This document shows positions 49,836 through 61,012 of a DNA stretch of 64,000 nucleotides, piece after piece. The notes beneath the pieces are model-generated. The model was given only the letters and a program-made list of their open reading frames with translations, was not told where the DNA came from and ran no database searches. The translations under genes were made by a program, and so were the position numbers. Numbering within the stretch: the first letter of the stretch is position 1; the number at the start of each line of letters is the position of its first letter. This stretch comes from Rhodamnia argentea (Eukaryota; Streptophyta; Magnoliopsida; Myrtales; Myrtaceae): positions 2,728,001-2,792,000 of the forward strand of contig NC_063154.1 of assembly GCF_020921035.1 (NCBI RefSeq), in the 5' to 3' direction.

Positions 49836-52800
49836 ATGGAAGATTCCTACACCGGCCTCCCCACCAGCCACCTGCTGGGCTCCGTCCCTGTACGGTCTCC
49901 TTTTACTCTGGTTCTCTCCTCATTTGCTTTATTGATGAAATTAATCAGTGAATGTAGTCCTCGTGCGCGTGATCTTGCTTGCTGGCTATTGCCTATTTTC
50001 TCTTGCGGATGAAGACGGAAGTAGTGTATGCTTCTTTTGTTCGGTTTCTTTTAAGCAAGGAAAGAGTGGGTTCTTACTCTCTTGGCTGAAATAGGAATAA
50101 ACTAGTTAGAGCCCTCACACTGGCAATGTAAGTTCGTGTGGTGGCGAAATATAGGAAGATCTTTTGCTTTTCTGTCGTTGTGGTGTCCGTACTGAATCTT
50201 CAATCAATTGGACTCAATGGGAATCTATGGTGAATTGCTGTCGTTATTGCTTCTCAATCTGCTTTAGAAGGTACGGTACCTTGCAGCTGTTTACTTTGGT
50301 TCATAAAAGAAATGGCCTTTGATGAGTGTACCATGAATGGCTTTCGGGTAGATTGCAAGAACAACTGCTTTTAGTTAGTTTATCTGATCCACATGAAGTA
50401 CATTTGCTCTGGTAGGATAAATTGATTGGTTTGTATCTTTCTCTGGTCCCATTTGCATTTTGTCCGTGAGATAGGATAATTCCAATTCAGGATGTTATGA
50501 GGATAAATGAACTCGTGATGATTTCATTTGCTCGTCCTGACAAATTTGTAGAGTTCATTCCAGCGGCTCTACAGGTTGGCCTGTTATTTATGGGGGAAAC
50601 CCTTGTGGCTTTGTTTGCATGACATTGTCTCACCTTCTCCATATCTTGTCAAAACAGACTCTATTCTTTGTGTGCTGTTGCTTAATCTGTTTATTCTTCT
50701 TTCTTTGGATTTGTGATCTTTACCCTTTTGATCTTAACCCTCTTCTTCACTTTTTTATTAACCTACAATATGCAGGCTGTTGTTGATGATGGAAAAAGTT
50801 CCACTAACTATGAAGGTATGAGATTTTAATACTCAAATCCTTTGAGCCAAGCAAATGTCATCTATTCTACTCATGACAGTCTCACACTGATATTATTTGT
50901 TGTTCTGTTGTGATCATTTTGCAGGACCAGAAGCAAATATGCAGACTTTTCCTCCGAACAATGGAGGAGACAGAGGGCGTGGCTATCAATCTCTTGCAGG
51001 ACCAAGTGGTATGGCGAGGCTATCAATATTATTGTATTGTAACATCCAAATGGTCGGAGAATACAAGCATTTACCTTTCTTACAGATATGAGGTTTGATT
51101 GTTTTAACTTTGGATGTGGATATGAGATGAGTTAGTCACACCATTCCTCCGAACTGTTTGCTAAAGTTAAATCGATTATGCAAACATTGAATATAGACTT
51201 ACATAGTTTTTACCATGGTTAGTAGATTATGATTATCAATATCATAACAATCTTTTCGTCAGTCTGACTTGAAGAATGCCAATTGTGAACTCCATCATTA
51301 TTTTCTTATTCTTAATTGACCCATTAGAGGCCATTGAACAAAAATAAAGTCAATAGTGTTAGATTTCTCTTCGCATCACTCATCTAGTGTGGCATAAATC
51401 AGTTGCTCTGTAGCATAATGGTAATTCCTGTCAAATGAGTAAATGCAAATTCTCTGTATCTGCTGTGCAAATGTGATAGGTTGATCCTTATCCAGGTTTT
51501 TCCGTCCTTGTCTCCTTAGCTTCTCTCGCTATTTACAGTATCATTTTGTACGTAAGATACAGCTTAGGTTCGCATGAGAAAAAGGAAGAAAAGGTTGATG
51601 TCACAGTTTTCTACTTTGTGTTTAAGGTCCATGGTGCATGCAACATGACCTCAGTTCCTGGGAGCTACTTTTCATTGACCCATGTTTGTTCAGTCTCGTC
51701 TTCTTGATGAGAAGGAAAGTGTGTGGGATTGGGTTGGTATTCATCCTATCATAATAGAGCAAAGGCTTTATCTTGCAATTTGCCTTTTCGTGTCCAGGTT
51801 CCATCAATTTGGCATCCTCTGGTTACTGCCAGAATGTTTGTCTAGCTATGGGTTGAACAAATATGTATTAACTTCGCTGCTATGATTTCTTTTTGATATT
51901 AGTAATGAGTTTTCGTTTTACCGACAGCTGATATTAGCAGTGTCTTCTCAACTATTCTTGCAGAGACATTTGAACAACAACCTGCAAGCAACTGGAGAGG
52001 AGTCTTTAGCATCTCATCCTATACACAATATTTCAATGTTGATACAGATATAGTGTTAAACAGATTGCTGGGTTCGTTGTTTCCAACTGGTGGGGATTTT
52101 TCCAGCAAGATCGATGCAAATCCAGATCTGTAAGACCTTCCCATTTGTTGTTTATCTTATCTTTAATTTTTCATTAATTCCTTTGTTGTGCCTTTTGGTC
52201 CTTTTGTTGGTGGGGAGAGTGCCAATTTTCTGTAGAAACAGATTAATGTTGTTCAATCTACTATTTGCATTGAATAAACAAGTAGAAAAGAAAAGGAGCT
52301 GTAGTGCCCTAATATGTTAGGCATTGTAGAAAATTATTTGCTGTGCAGTATCTTGATTTGTTGAATAGTGAAACTTCTGTCTATTTTACACTTTCACTTC
52401 CATCATCATATGTGATTATTCTGGGAATCATTTAGATGAGTACCTAACAGCTGGTTGTTAAATTCTTATATTGGTTAGATATGGGCCTATCTGGATCTCC
52501 ACTACATTGATATTTGTGATTGCTGCCCTTGGAAACTGTGCTACTTACCTCATGGAAAAGAATTCTGACGCAAGTACCTCATGGAGCTTTGATGTTGGCT
52601 ATGTAAATCTTGCGGTTTGGTCAATCTATGGTTATGCAATTTTGGTTCCGCTAGGATTCTACTTCTTGCTTCATTATCTGGGATCGAATGCCAGCCTCAT
52701 AAGGTTTTGGTGCATGTGGGGATACTCGCTCTTCATCTTTATTCCGAGCTCTGTAAGTGTCTATTTATATGCTGTTCAATGGAGGATCCATCAATCTTTC

Positions 52801-53861
52801 CAGCGGCTTTTCTCTAACGTATCTATTCTTTTGTTACATTTTTGTGTAATATTTTTGCTGCAATTTGCCAAAGTTAGGACTCAAATAACTGCTATAGATA
52901 ATTAGACCCCTTTTGGAACTCACTTGATATTCTAGATGGATTTTCTTAAGCTTAGGCTCCTTTTGTTTCGCAGAAAATGAGTGAGCAGAAAATCTTTTCC
53001 TAAAAATAATCTTTGTGTCTAAACATTTGCGTAGATGATGAGAATATTTATCGTTTTGTCAATTTTTGTAAGCAATATAGGGGATCATTTTTTGGAAAAT
53101 GTTTTCTTATTATTTTTCGCAAAATAAACAAAGCCTCATTTAGATAAGAACATGTTCTCCGTATATAAGATATCTCTTATTTGACTTTCTATTTTATTTA
53201 AGAATCTTTGCATTTATTCTTCCCGTTTCCCACATCCCTATTCCATTACTTGTATATGTTCTTAATGAGGAAGGGGAGCCATGGCGCAGCTGTAAAGTTG
53301 TCGCCATATAACCTGGAGGTCATGGGTTGTGGAAATGGCCTCTTGCAAAAATTTCAAGTTGAGGCTGCACACCTTGGACCCAAAATGATCCGTTCTCCCT
53401 TCCTTGGATCCCACGCATTATGGGAGCTTCCTGCTCTGGGTGCCCTTTTTTCTTCATGAGACTTAGTGATTGTTCCGACCACATAAGTGGTTTATGTGCC
53501 TTTGGTGCACGCTTAAAGTTTTTTACAGAACAATAGCTATATGTTATTTCCTCTGCATAGCCTGAACATCTAGACCCTTGATGGTTTGTCTAGGCCAGTA
53601 TGTAGATTTGAATATTCAACTTGTCATTTAGTTAAGTTATCTAACACAAGCAATATTTCTTGCTTCCAGTTACTTTTGTTGATTCCAGTTGAGGCTATCC
53701 GTTGGATCATCATACTCCTTGTTGGTGGGGCCTCGGCTTGCTTTGTTGGATTGAACCTTAGGTCATACACGGAAGGGAACGATCTTACAATCATAGTGGT
53801 AGCTGCCTTTCTACTGCAAATGGCTCTAGCAATTTTCGTCAAGGTCTGGTTCTTCCCATGA
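49836..53861 (+). CDS. YIP1-family membrane protein
   Basis: Six exons: 49836-49889, 50776-50815, 50925-51008, 51964-52129, 52479-52752 and 53670-53861. All phases agree, giving 269 residues. YIP/YIPF proteins are multi-pass membrane proteins of the ER-Golgi-TGN system that bind Rab GTPases and help vesicle trafficking. The cytosolic N-terminus (MEDSYTGLPTSHLLGSVP...) is followed by the conserved SISSYTQYFNVDTDIVLNRL and KIDANPDLYGPIWI (the family's DLYGP motif, about residues 114-118). About five hydrophobic segments follow, from IWISTTLIFVIAALG to LLQMALAIFVKVWFFP at the very end. It looks like the plant YIP5-type group (inference). Intron 5 carries a MITE and an Au SINE. The last exon and its 3' flank are duplicated at 59.9-60.9 kb. 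Confidence 0.93.
52955..53136. mobile_element. MITE in YIP intron 5
   Basis: The left end GGCTCCTTTTGTTTCGCAGA matches the reverse complement of the right end, GGCTTTGTTTATTTTGCGAA. It is 182 bp and non-coding. The same terminal motif occurs at 14873 and, inverted, at 13147 and 16125, so this is a short member of the family that built the large inverted repeat. Confidence 0.65.
53259..53460 (+). mobile_element. Au-type SINE in YIP intron 5
   Basis: Body about 53270-53449. It begins GGGGAGCCATGGCGCAGCTG, continues with 'taaagttgtcgccatataacc', then 'cctcttgcaaaaattt' and 'gaggctgcacaccttggacccaaaatgatc', and ends in T-rich sequence. This order is the signature of the Au SINE family found across flowering plants. 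Imperfect flanking repeats TTCTTAATGAG / TTCTTCATGAG (53259-53269 and 53450-53460) are the target duplication. Several substitutions in the B-box suggest an old copy. Confidence 0.85.
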
Positions 53862-54542
53862 TGATCCAGAAAGGTACTTCTCAAGGATCGAATCCCGTCT
53901 ACTTCGACTTTTGTCTCTTGTGACATTTGATAGCTGACTGGATCTCAACTGGCGACAAGTCTCTTTGAGTTTACAGGTCATGTAACGAATAGCATTGTAT
54001 TGTATCGACGATCTTGCTGCATTGAGTCTGAGAGGATGAAATGTTGAGGACGAACCTTTAATACTTCCACGGAGGTGGGGCTTTGTCTTGCAATTTTTCC
54101 ATTGTTTCTCATCAGCTATTAGGGTGATAGTTTTGTCAAAAAGGAAAAGGAGACGTGGCCGGCCTGATAACTCCCTTTTGAACTCTGGTGCATTGCATGT
54201 GGAAGTCAGGTTTGTAAATACGGATCTGCCTTTTACAAGTGAGATTAGCTTTACACGTTGGATGCGAACTGTTCTGGGTTTTCAAGTCCGGTTTGTATTT
54301 TGCTGGCGGTGACAATGGTATGAGGATGACACGTTGTGTTCCACGTGGTTGGTAAGTGGTAACTTGTTAATTGACAAAGGGACATATCAAGCCTCACGGG
54401 TTCATGGAAAGTCTAGGCCGACCCTTTAAAATTCACTTCGTTACTATCAATTTGGACTTATCTGGGTATAAATACTGAGGAGAGGCGTTCGTCCTACGTC
54501 AACTGCAACTTGATTGTATTTTGGATCACGGCTCTGTTTTGT
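53541..54542 (+). repeat. Segmental duplication, copy 1 (YIP last exon and flank)
   Basis: Matches 59912-60921 almost base for base. It covers the end of intron 5, the last YIP exon, the 3' UTR and about 700 bp of downstream DNA. Both ends are abrupt: the sequences differ before ATGTTATTTCC and after GGATCACGG. Confidence 0.92.
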
Positions 54543-54840
54543 CTCCATCGATGGTGTTTCATTGGGTACTTCTTTTGTATGCCATCAAACACGACGCATC
54601 TTGATGTGATGATTGTCGAGAAACTGAGACCAGAACCGACGAGGGGTTAGAAGTTGAAACGCGAGAGGCAATGAGTATAAGGTAAATGACAAGTATCTTG
54701 TTATTCCAATTCGCGAGGTTCTGAAAATCGAGAGGAGAAATGAGTCGACTCGCCCCGTAACATTCACCGATTGGGTTCGAATCAATTGGTAACTCCCAAT
54801 TATAGAGATTCATGTTTTGCTGAAGTATGTAATAATTTGG
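54543..54840. other. Spacer, nothing recognised
   Basis: Short unique stretch between the duplicated YIP tail and the tandem repeats. Frames here show no known feature. Confidence 0.35.
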
Positions 54841-55760
54841 TTGGTCTTTCGCTTGAACGTTTTTGCTCGAATTCGCACGTTATATCCATCTTGAATTCGT
54901 AGATTATCACCTAATGGCAAAGAGTCCTAATCTACAAATCAAAGCTAAATTATAGCCACACGAGCGATTAAGATCTCACATAAATTTTGAATTGAGGCAG
55001 CTCGGATTTTTCGCCCAATTCTATTCAAATATTAGAACAGGCGAGGTCATTTTTTCATCCTATTTTTAAGTCAGTGGAATGCTTTCGTTTGAATTCGCAC
55101 GTCATATCCATGTCTATAACTAAAACGAATTCGTAGATTATCTCCTAACAGCAAAGAGTCCTAATCTATAAATATCTACCACGTAATCGATTAAGATCCC
55201 ACGTATTTTTTGAATTGAGGCAGTTCGAATTCTTCACCCGATTCTATTCAAATATTAGAACAGACGATGTAATTATTCCATGATTCAATCTTTTAAGTTG
55301 GTTAGTCTTTTACTTGAACGTTTTTGCTTGAATTCGCGCACTATATCTATGCCTATAACCAAAATGAATTCGTAGATTATGGTCCCACAGCAAAGAGTCA
55401 ATGATCTACATATCGAACGCAAATAGCAACCACACACAATCGATTATGATCTCACATATACTTCGAACCGAGGCGGTTCGGATTCGTCACCCAATCCTAT
55501 TAAAAAATTAGAACAAACAAGAGGCGATTTGTACGATCCAATCCGTAAGTTAGTTGGTCTTCTATACCTGGGCGTTTTTTTCGCTCGAATTCGGACGCCG
55601 CATCCATGCATACGATCGCAATGATTTTGTAAATTATCGCCTTAACAGCGAAGGAGCCTTCATCTATCGAACTTAAATAACGACCACGTAAAAGAATAAT
55701 CGAATAATATCCAACAAGAATATTTGGAATTGAGGCGGCTCGAGTTCTTCGCCCCCCCAT
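54841..55760. repeat. Four-copy tandem repeat upstream of P5CS
   Basis: Units of about 220-260 bp. The landmark GAATTCGCACGT (or close variants) recurs at about 54869, 55091, 55330 and 55587, each followed by 'atatccat', 'gaattcgtagattat', 'gcaaagagtcctaatcta' and 'gaattgaggc(a/g)g(c/t)tcg'. Units have diverged moderately and contain no gene. They end about 170 bp before the P5CS TATA box. Confidence 0.85.
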
Positions 55761-56266
55761 AACAGACGGGGAAGAACAAATGATGGGTTCAATGATCGAA
55801 AGTCCGTTAACGAGGGATATCCCGAATCCAGCCGGGGGCTGAATCAGCCCCACCAAATTCGTTCGACGGTTGATGTTTCCCCTCCAGTTTCTCGCCCGCG
55901 CAACGCCGCGCAGCAGCCCCTACCGGCTATATATAACATTGCCGCTAAACTTGCTTTTGCTCTCCGTTCGCTGTTAAAAATCGATCGCGGTCGCGGGGAC
56001 AGATCGCGGGGTTTTTTTTGTTTGTTTTCCCCCTCTCTGAAAATCAGGAGAGAGTTCGCATTTTGCTGTAGATTTTTGTGCTCACGTGGCCTGCTGTCAT
56101 TACACGTTCAGAGGAATCCAGATCAGCGAGGGGTACTGTGTTTTTTTTGTATTTTTAATACCAAGCGAGAGTGAGAGAGAGAGAAGAGAAGAGACGTGTC
56201 ACGTCTTGTCGGCCGAGTCAGGCTCAGTAATAAAGAACCCTATTGTTTCCCCGCGCCCTTTTGCAG
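55761..56266 (+). promoter_or_regulatory. P5CS core promoter and 5' leader
   Basis: A TATA box (TATATATA, 55928-55935) lies about 330 bp before the ATG. A CT/GA-rich leader follows, with a GA tract at 56170-56196. The sequence TTTTGCAG immediately before the ATG at 56267 looks like a splice acceptor, so a leader intron ending exactly at the start codon is likely. Confidence 0.6.
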
Positions 56267-58704
56267 ATGCCGACTCGCCCGCGTGGGACGAAGCGACTCC
56301 CCGAGTTGAAGGCGGCCAACGGGAACGTGGACTCCACCCGAGCCTTCGTCAGGCACGTCAAGCGCCTCGTCATCAAGGTTCGTCCCCCACTGCTTATGGT
56401 CGGAATGCGTGTGGCTTTTCCTCTTTCGTGGGGGCGGGGAGCGCCTTCCGTGTCTCGTCTTTCTTCCCCGAGCCCTGGGGCGAATGTTCCATTGACGAGC
56501 CGAATGTGCTGGGTTCGGGTCTTGGGAGATCGGGTTGAATGCGCGTGTGGTCGGGGCTGGCTCTCGTTTTTGGTTCTCGTTTCGAGTGTGGTTGAAAGCT
56601 GAATTTGGCGGGAGATGATCGATCCCTGGCTGCAGCGTTTGGGTTTTTTGGCGTTGCCTGGCGGAGAATTTTTTTGTTTGGCTCGTTCTCAGCTTTTCGT
56701 GCTTCTTTAGGAGCTCGTCAATAGCAAATGCAGATGTCAAGACTAGTTATTTTCGGCATATCTTTTGTAATTTTGACCTGGTTATCTCTTGTTTTACTCC
56801 GACAATTGTAGGTTGGCACTGCGGTTGTTACTCGAGCAGATGGGCGGTTGGCACTCGGAAGACTAGGGGCTCTATGTGAGCAGGTACACCCCTTAACGTC
56901 ATTCATGGTTTTGTGCGTTGTGTTTTCGGCCGGGTTGAGAGAGATTTAAGTGCCACAGAGTAATATGCCTTTCCTGAGCAGATAAAAGAATTGAACTTAC
57001 AAGGATACGAGGTTATTCTGGTCACGTCCGGTGCTGTTGGCCTCGGTCACCAGAGGCTTAGGTACCGTAAGCTAGTAAATAGCAGGTTTGTATCGGTAAC
57101 CCATCCATGACGCATTTCATCGTTTGGCCATTTGGGCTATATCTTGTTTACATGGAGAACTTAATTCTTTTTTTCCAAATATGTTGCCACTAGGAACTCA
57201 TGGATGGATTTTGCTTTCATCTGTTCCAAACTCTAACTCAAATTGCATATTTGAACACAAGTTATATTGGGCTTATGTTCTTCTATAGCAATTAAAGGTT
57301 CTTAGAGCGGGCGTTCACTTTGTGTGACAGCTTCGCTGATCTCCAGAAGCCACAGGTTGAACTTGATGGGAAGGCTTGTGCAGCTGTCGGACAGAGTAGT
57401 CTTATGGCCTTGTATGATACCTTATTCAGCCAGGTGATTGAATTATTCCCTATGTTCAACTTGTACGGGTTTTCTTATGGTCTGTTTGGGCACACGTCTA
57501 GCTGGTTTTGCCACCATTCCCTTTGGGGCTTATGGACTAAGATGCTCTAGGTCCTTTCTTGTGCAGTTGGATGTTACATCAGCTCAGCTTCTTGTGACAG
57601 ATCATGACTTTAAGAGTATAGACTTCAGGATGCAACTCAATGAGACTGTGCAATCGTTGTTGTCTCTCACAGTTGTTCCCATCTTTAATGAGAATGATGC
57701 AGTCAGTACGGGGAAAGCTCCATATGAGGTATGGTCCTTCGTTTCGGTACTTTGTAAATGTTGAGTGATTTGTAAATGAATGTCTTTTTTCTTCTGTTAA
57801 CTTCCTAGCCTCAGTGAACAAATGAAGAGAATTCATCGAGCATCTCCGGTTGTTGGAATTAGATCTGGCAAATTCCGTGTAAATGTCTATTGACGTGTTC
57901 TTTTTGCAGGATTCGTCTGGCATATTCTGGGATAATGACAGCTTGGCAGCACTGCTTGCTTTGGAGCTCAAAGCTGATCTTCTTATATTACTCAGTGATG
58001 TTGAGGGTCTTTATAGTGGCCCGCCTAGTGATCCGAAGTCCCGATTAATTCGCACATACATCAAGGAACGGCATCATGGTGAAATCACCTTTGGAGATAA
58101 ATCTCGTGTAGGGAGAGGTGGTATGACTGCGAAAGTTAATGCTGCTGTTAATGCAGCACAGGCTGGAATCCCTGTGGTCATTACCAGGTATTGTCGACCT
58201 AGTTTTGTCTGCATGCTTGTCTTAGTTCTTTGGGATAAAATATCTCTTTATAGCATTGGACACTATCGGTAAGATGCACAATGATCTGCATGATGCTGTG
58301 TAGTGCTTTGAACGCAAAGTGTTTCTTGATCATCGCTGCAGTAGTAGAAATCAAGTTTTCAAGATTTTGAACAATCTCTCAGTGCAAACCCCTTCATACA
58401 ATATCTCTTTTTTGGTAAACCCTTTTATTGTGGTCAAGCTAGATGGAGTGCTCACAATTTGATCAATTCACTAAAAGATAGTAGGCCTGTAATTGCTTTG
58501 TTAATTAGTACTTGCTAGATTGTGTAACGACGTACTTTTTGTTTTTTCCATAGTGGGTATGCTCCTGAAAATATCCTTAAGGTTCTTCAAGGAGAGGATA
58601 TTGGTACTTTCTTTCATGAGGATGCACATTTGCGGGTACAAAGCCAAGACGTCAGTGCAAGGGAAATGGCTGTTGCAGCCAGAGAAAGTTCACGGAACCT
58701 TCAG
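56267..58704 (+). CDS. P5CS: P5CS glutamate 5-kinase half (partial gene)
   Basis: Seven exons: 56267-56377, 56812-56883, 56982-57085, 57331-57433, 57567-57728, 57910-58187 and 58554-58704, together 327 codons. Full P5CS is a bifunctional enzyme of about 715 residues making pyrroline-5-carboxylate for proline: an N-terminal glutamate kinase and a C-terminal glutamyl-phosphate reductase. Here only the kinase part is seen: [111 protein letters not shown]. It stops at [12 protein letters not shown], where the family continues into the linker and reductase. No following exon was found to 59.9 kb. The start [15 protein letters not shown] is longer than usual. Some usually conserved positions differ ([11 protein letters not shown]). 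The gene is either a truncated duplicate or is continued beyond the copia element. Confidence 0.88.
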
Positions 58705-59911
58705 GTGGAATTCTTAGCTTTGTGGTTTAGATTGTGATTGTTTTGCTTAATACCTTCTTGTAATGTGATAAAACTAGATTTGGTAGTTCCCTGTTCTCTG
58801 CATAGCTGATAGAATTTAACAAATTGTAGAATTTCGCGTCTAGCAGCTAGTGGTTTGTTGAAGATGTCATGTCGTAGACATGTCTCCTAGCCATTTGAAA
58901 GCTTTGTAACTAATTTGCAGGACAGAACCATTGAAAGATCTGGTCTATGCAGTTGTTTACTTAGTGCTTGTTTCTCTTGACTTTTTATTCAAATGAGGGG
59001 CACATTCTTCTAGTTGCAGCTTGCAGGGGAAGGTGTTGGGTCTTGAATATATATATATATTTCTAATATCACATGTTTACTAATTTAGTATAATGATTTT
59101 CTAGTCTTTCAACAATCCCAAACCGACTCCCCCGCCCCCTCTCTCTGACCCCAATCCTCCCAAAAGATAAGCTTCGGTGCCTTTCACCGTTACACGTGAT
59201 ACTAACTTAACAACTCAGGAAGGCTGGAATACAATGAAACCCTAGTACGGGCAAGGCATGATTTAGCATCTCTGATTCTTCTTTCATCTTTATCTTGACG
59301 CGAAATTCATCTTAGGCTAATTCCCCAAAAAACTCCGACCTGTAGGTCCAATACCAATTCTGCCCGATTTTTTTTTTTTTTTGGTCTCAAAAACGGATCA
59401 CCATATTTCACTTTAGTCCCAAATTTGCCTCCCGTATCGGAGAATCCCCATTGACTAATTTTTGATATTATCAACACGAGCCTATTCACAAGTTTTACAA
59501 GGTATTATGAAGGCGTAGGTTCTGATAACGAATCTCTAATGTGGTCCCGATGTTGATAATTTTAAAGAAACTAGTGGCGATCTTTGGACGCGGCGGCGAC
59601 TACAATGAGAGTAAGAGATTTTTGAGACGGCAAAAAGAAAAAGCTCAGGGCTGAATTAGAATCGAACCTAAAGCCGAGAGTTTTTTTATTTATTTATAGA
59701 AATTAGGCCAGTTCATCTCTTTTATCTCTTTGTCATCGTGTTGTTGATGGAGAGAGAGAGAGAGAAGGCTGGATAGTTGCGAGGTGATGGTATGAACACA
59801 CTTTAAAAGCGTGGACGAGTTCTCGTCCGTCCATTGAAATCTCGTGGAAGTTGGGCGACGCAACTACGTCCTTTCCACCATCCTTCTGCCGATCCCTTAA
59901 AAGACGCAGAC
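58705..59911. other. Spacer after the P5CS half; no reductase exon
   Basis: I looked for the next P5CS exon (ALSSQER..., LLDIADALE...) in all frames and saw none. There is an AT dinucleotide run near 59048-59061, a poly-T tract (59370-59383) and a GA tract (59752-59766). A weak mirrored pattern around 59300-59560 suggests an old MITE. Confidence 0.45.
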
Positions 59912-60921
59912 ATGTTATTTCCTCTGCATAGCCTGAACATCTAGACCCTTGACGGTTTGTTTAGGCCAGTATGTAGATTTGAATATTCAACTTGTCATTT
60001 AGTTAAGTTATCTAACACAAGCAATATTTCTTGCTTCCAGTTACTTTTGTTGATTCCGGTTGAGGCTATCCGTTGGATCATCATACTCCTTTTTGGTGGG
60101 GCCTCGGCTTGCTTTGTTGGATTGAACCTTAGGTCATACATGGAAGGGAACGATCTTACAATCATAGTGGTAGCGGCCTTTTTACTGCAAATGGCTCTAG
60201 CAATTTTCGTCAAGGTCTGGTTCTTCCCATGAAGACCCAGAAAGGTACTTCTCAAGGATCGAATCCCGTCTACTTCGACTTTTGTCTCTTGTGACATTTG
60301 ATAGCTGACTCGGTCTCAACCGGCGACGAGTCTCTTTGAGTTCACAGGTCATGTAACGAGTAGCATTGTATTGTACCGACGAACTTGCTGCATTGAGTCT
60401 GGGGGGATGAAATGTTGAGGACGGACCTTTAATACTTCCACGTAGGTGGGGCTTTGTCTTTCAATTTTTCCATTGTTTCTCATCAGCTATTAGGGTGATA
60501 GTTTTGTCAAAAAGGAAAAGGAGACGTGGCCGGCCTGATAACTCTCTTTTGAATTCTGGTGCATTGCATGTGGAAGTCGGGTTTGTAAATACGGATCGGC
60601 CTTTTACAAGTGAGATTGGCTTTACACGTTGGATGCGAACTGTCGTGTCTTCAAGTCCGGTTTGGATTTTGCTGGCGGTGACAATGATACGAGGATGACA
60701 CGTAGTGTTTCACGTGGTTGGTAAGTGGTAACGTGATAATTGACAAAGGGACATATAAAGCCTCGCGGGTTCATGGAAAGTGGCGACCGACCCTTTAAAA
60801 TTCACTTCGTTACTATCAATTTGGACTTATCTGGGTATAAATACCGAGGAGAGGTGTTCGTCCTACTTCAGCTGCAACTTGATTGTATTTTGGATCACGG
60901 GCTTTGTTTTTGTCAAAGGAA
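59912..60921 (+). pseudogene. Duplicated YIP last exon and 3' flank
   Basis: Near-identical copy of 53541-54542. It keeps the acceptor and the terminal exon (60041-60232) encoding LLLLIPVEAIRWIIILL through KVWFFP and its stop, with two amino-acid changes visible (LFGG for LVGG and SYMEG for SYTEG). The first five YIP exons, including the DLYGP motif, are absent, so this copy cannot make the protein. Downstream 3' UTR and flank are also preserved. The duplication looks recent. Confidence 0.9.
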
Positions 60922-61012
60922 AGAATTCTCAACGGCATTGATTTCGAAACTGCTACAATTCCTCCACGATTTGGTCATCCAGTCAAATCATTTCATTCCA
61001 AAAATCCTCCTC

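Noticed and set aside
54088-54312. Open frame conserved between the two YIP-tail duplicates (also at 60495-60698)
   Set aside because: Conservation follows from recent duplication of the whole segment, not from coding constraint.
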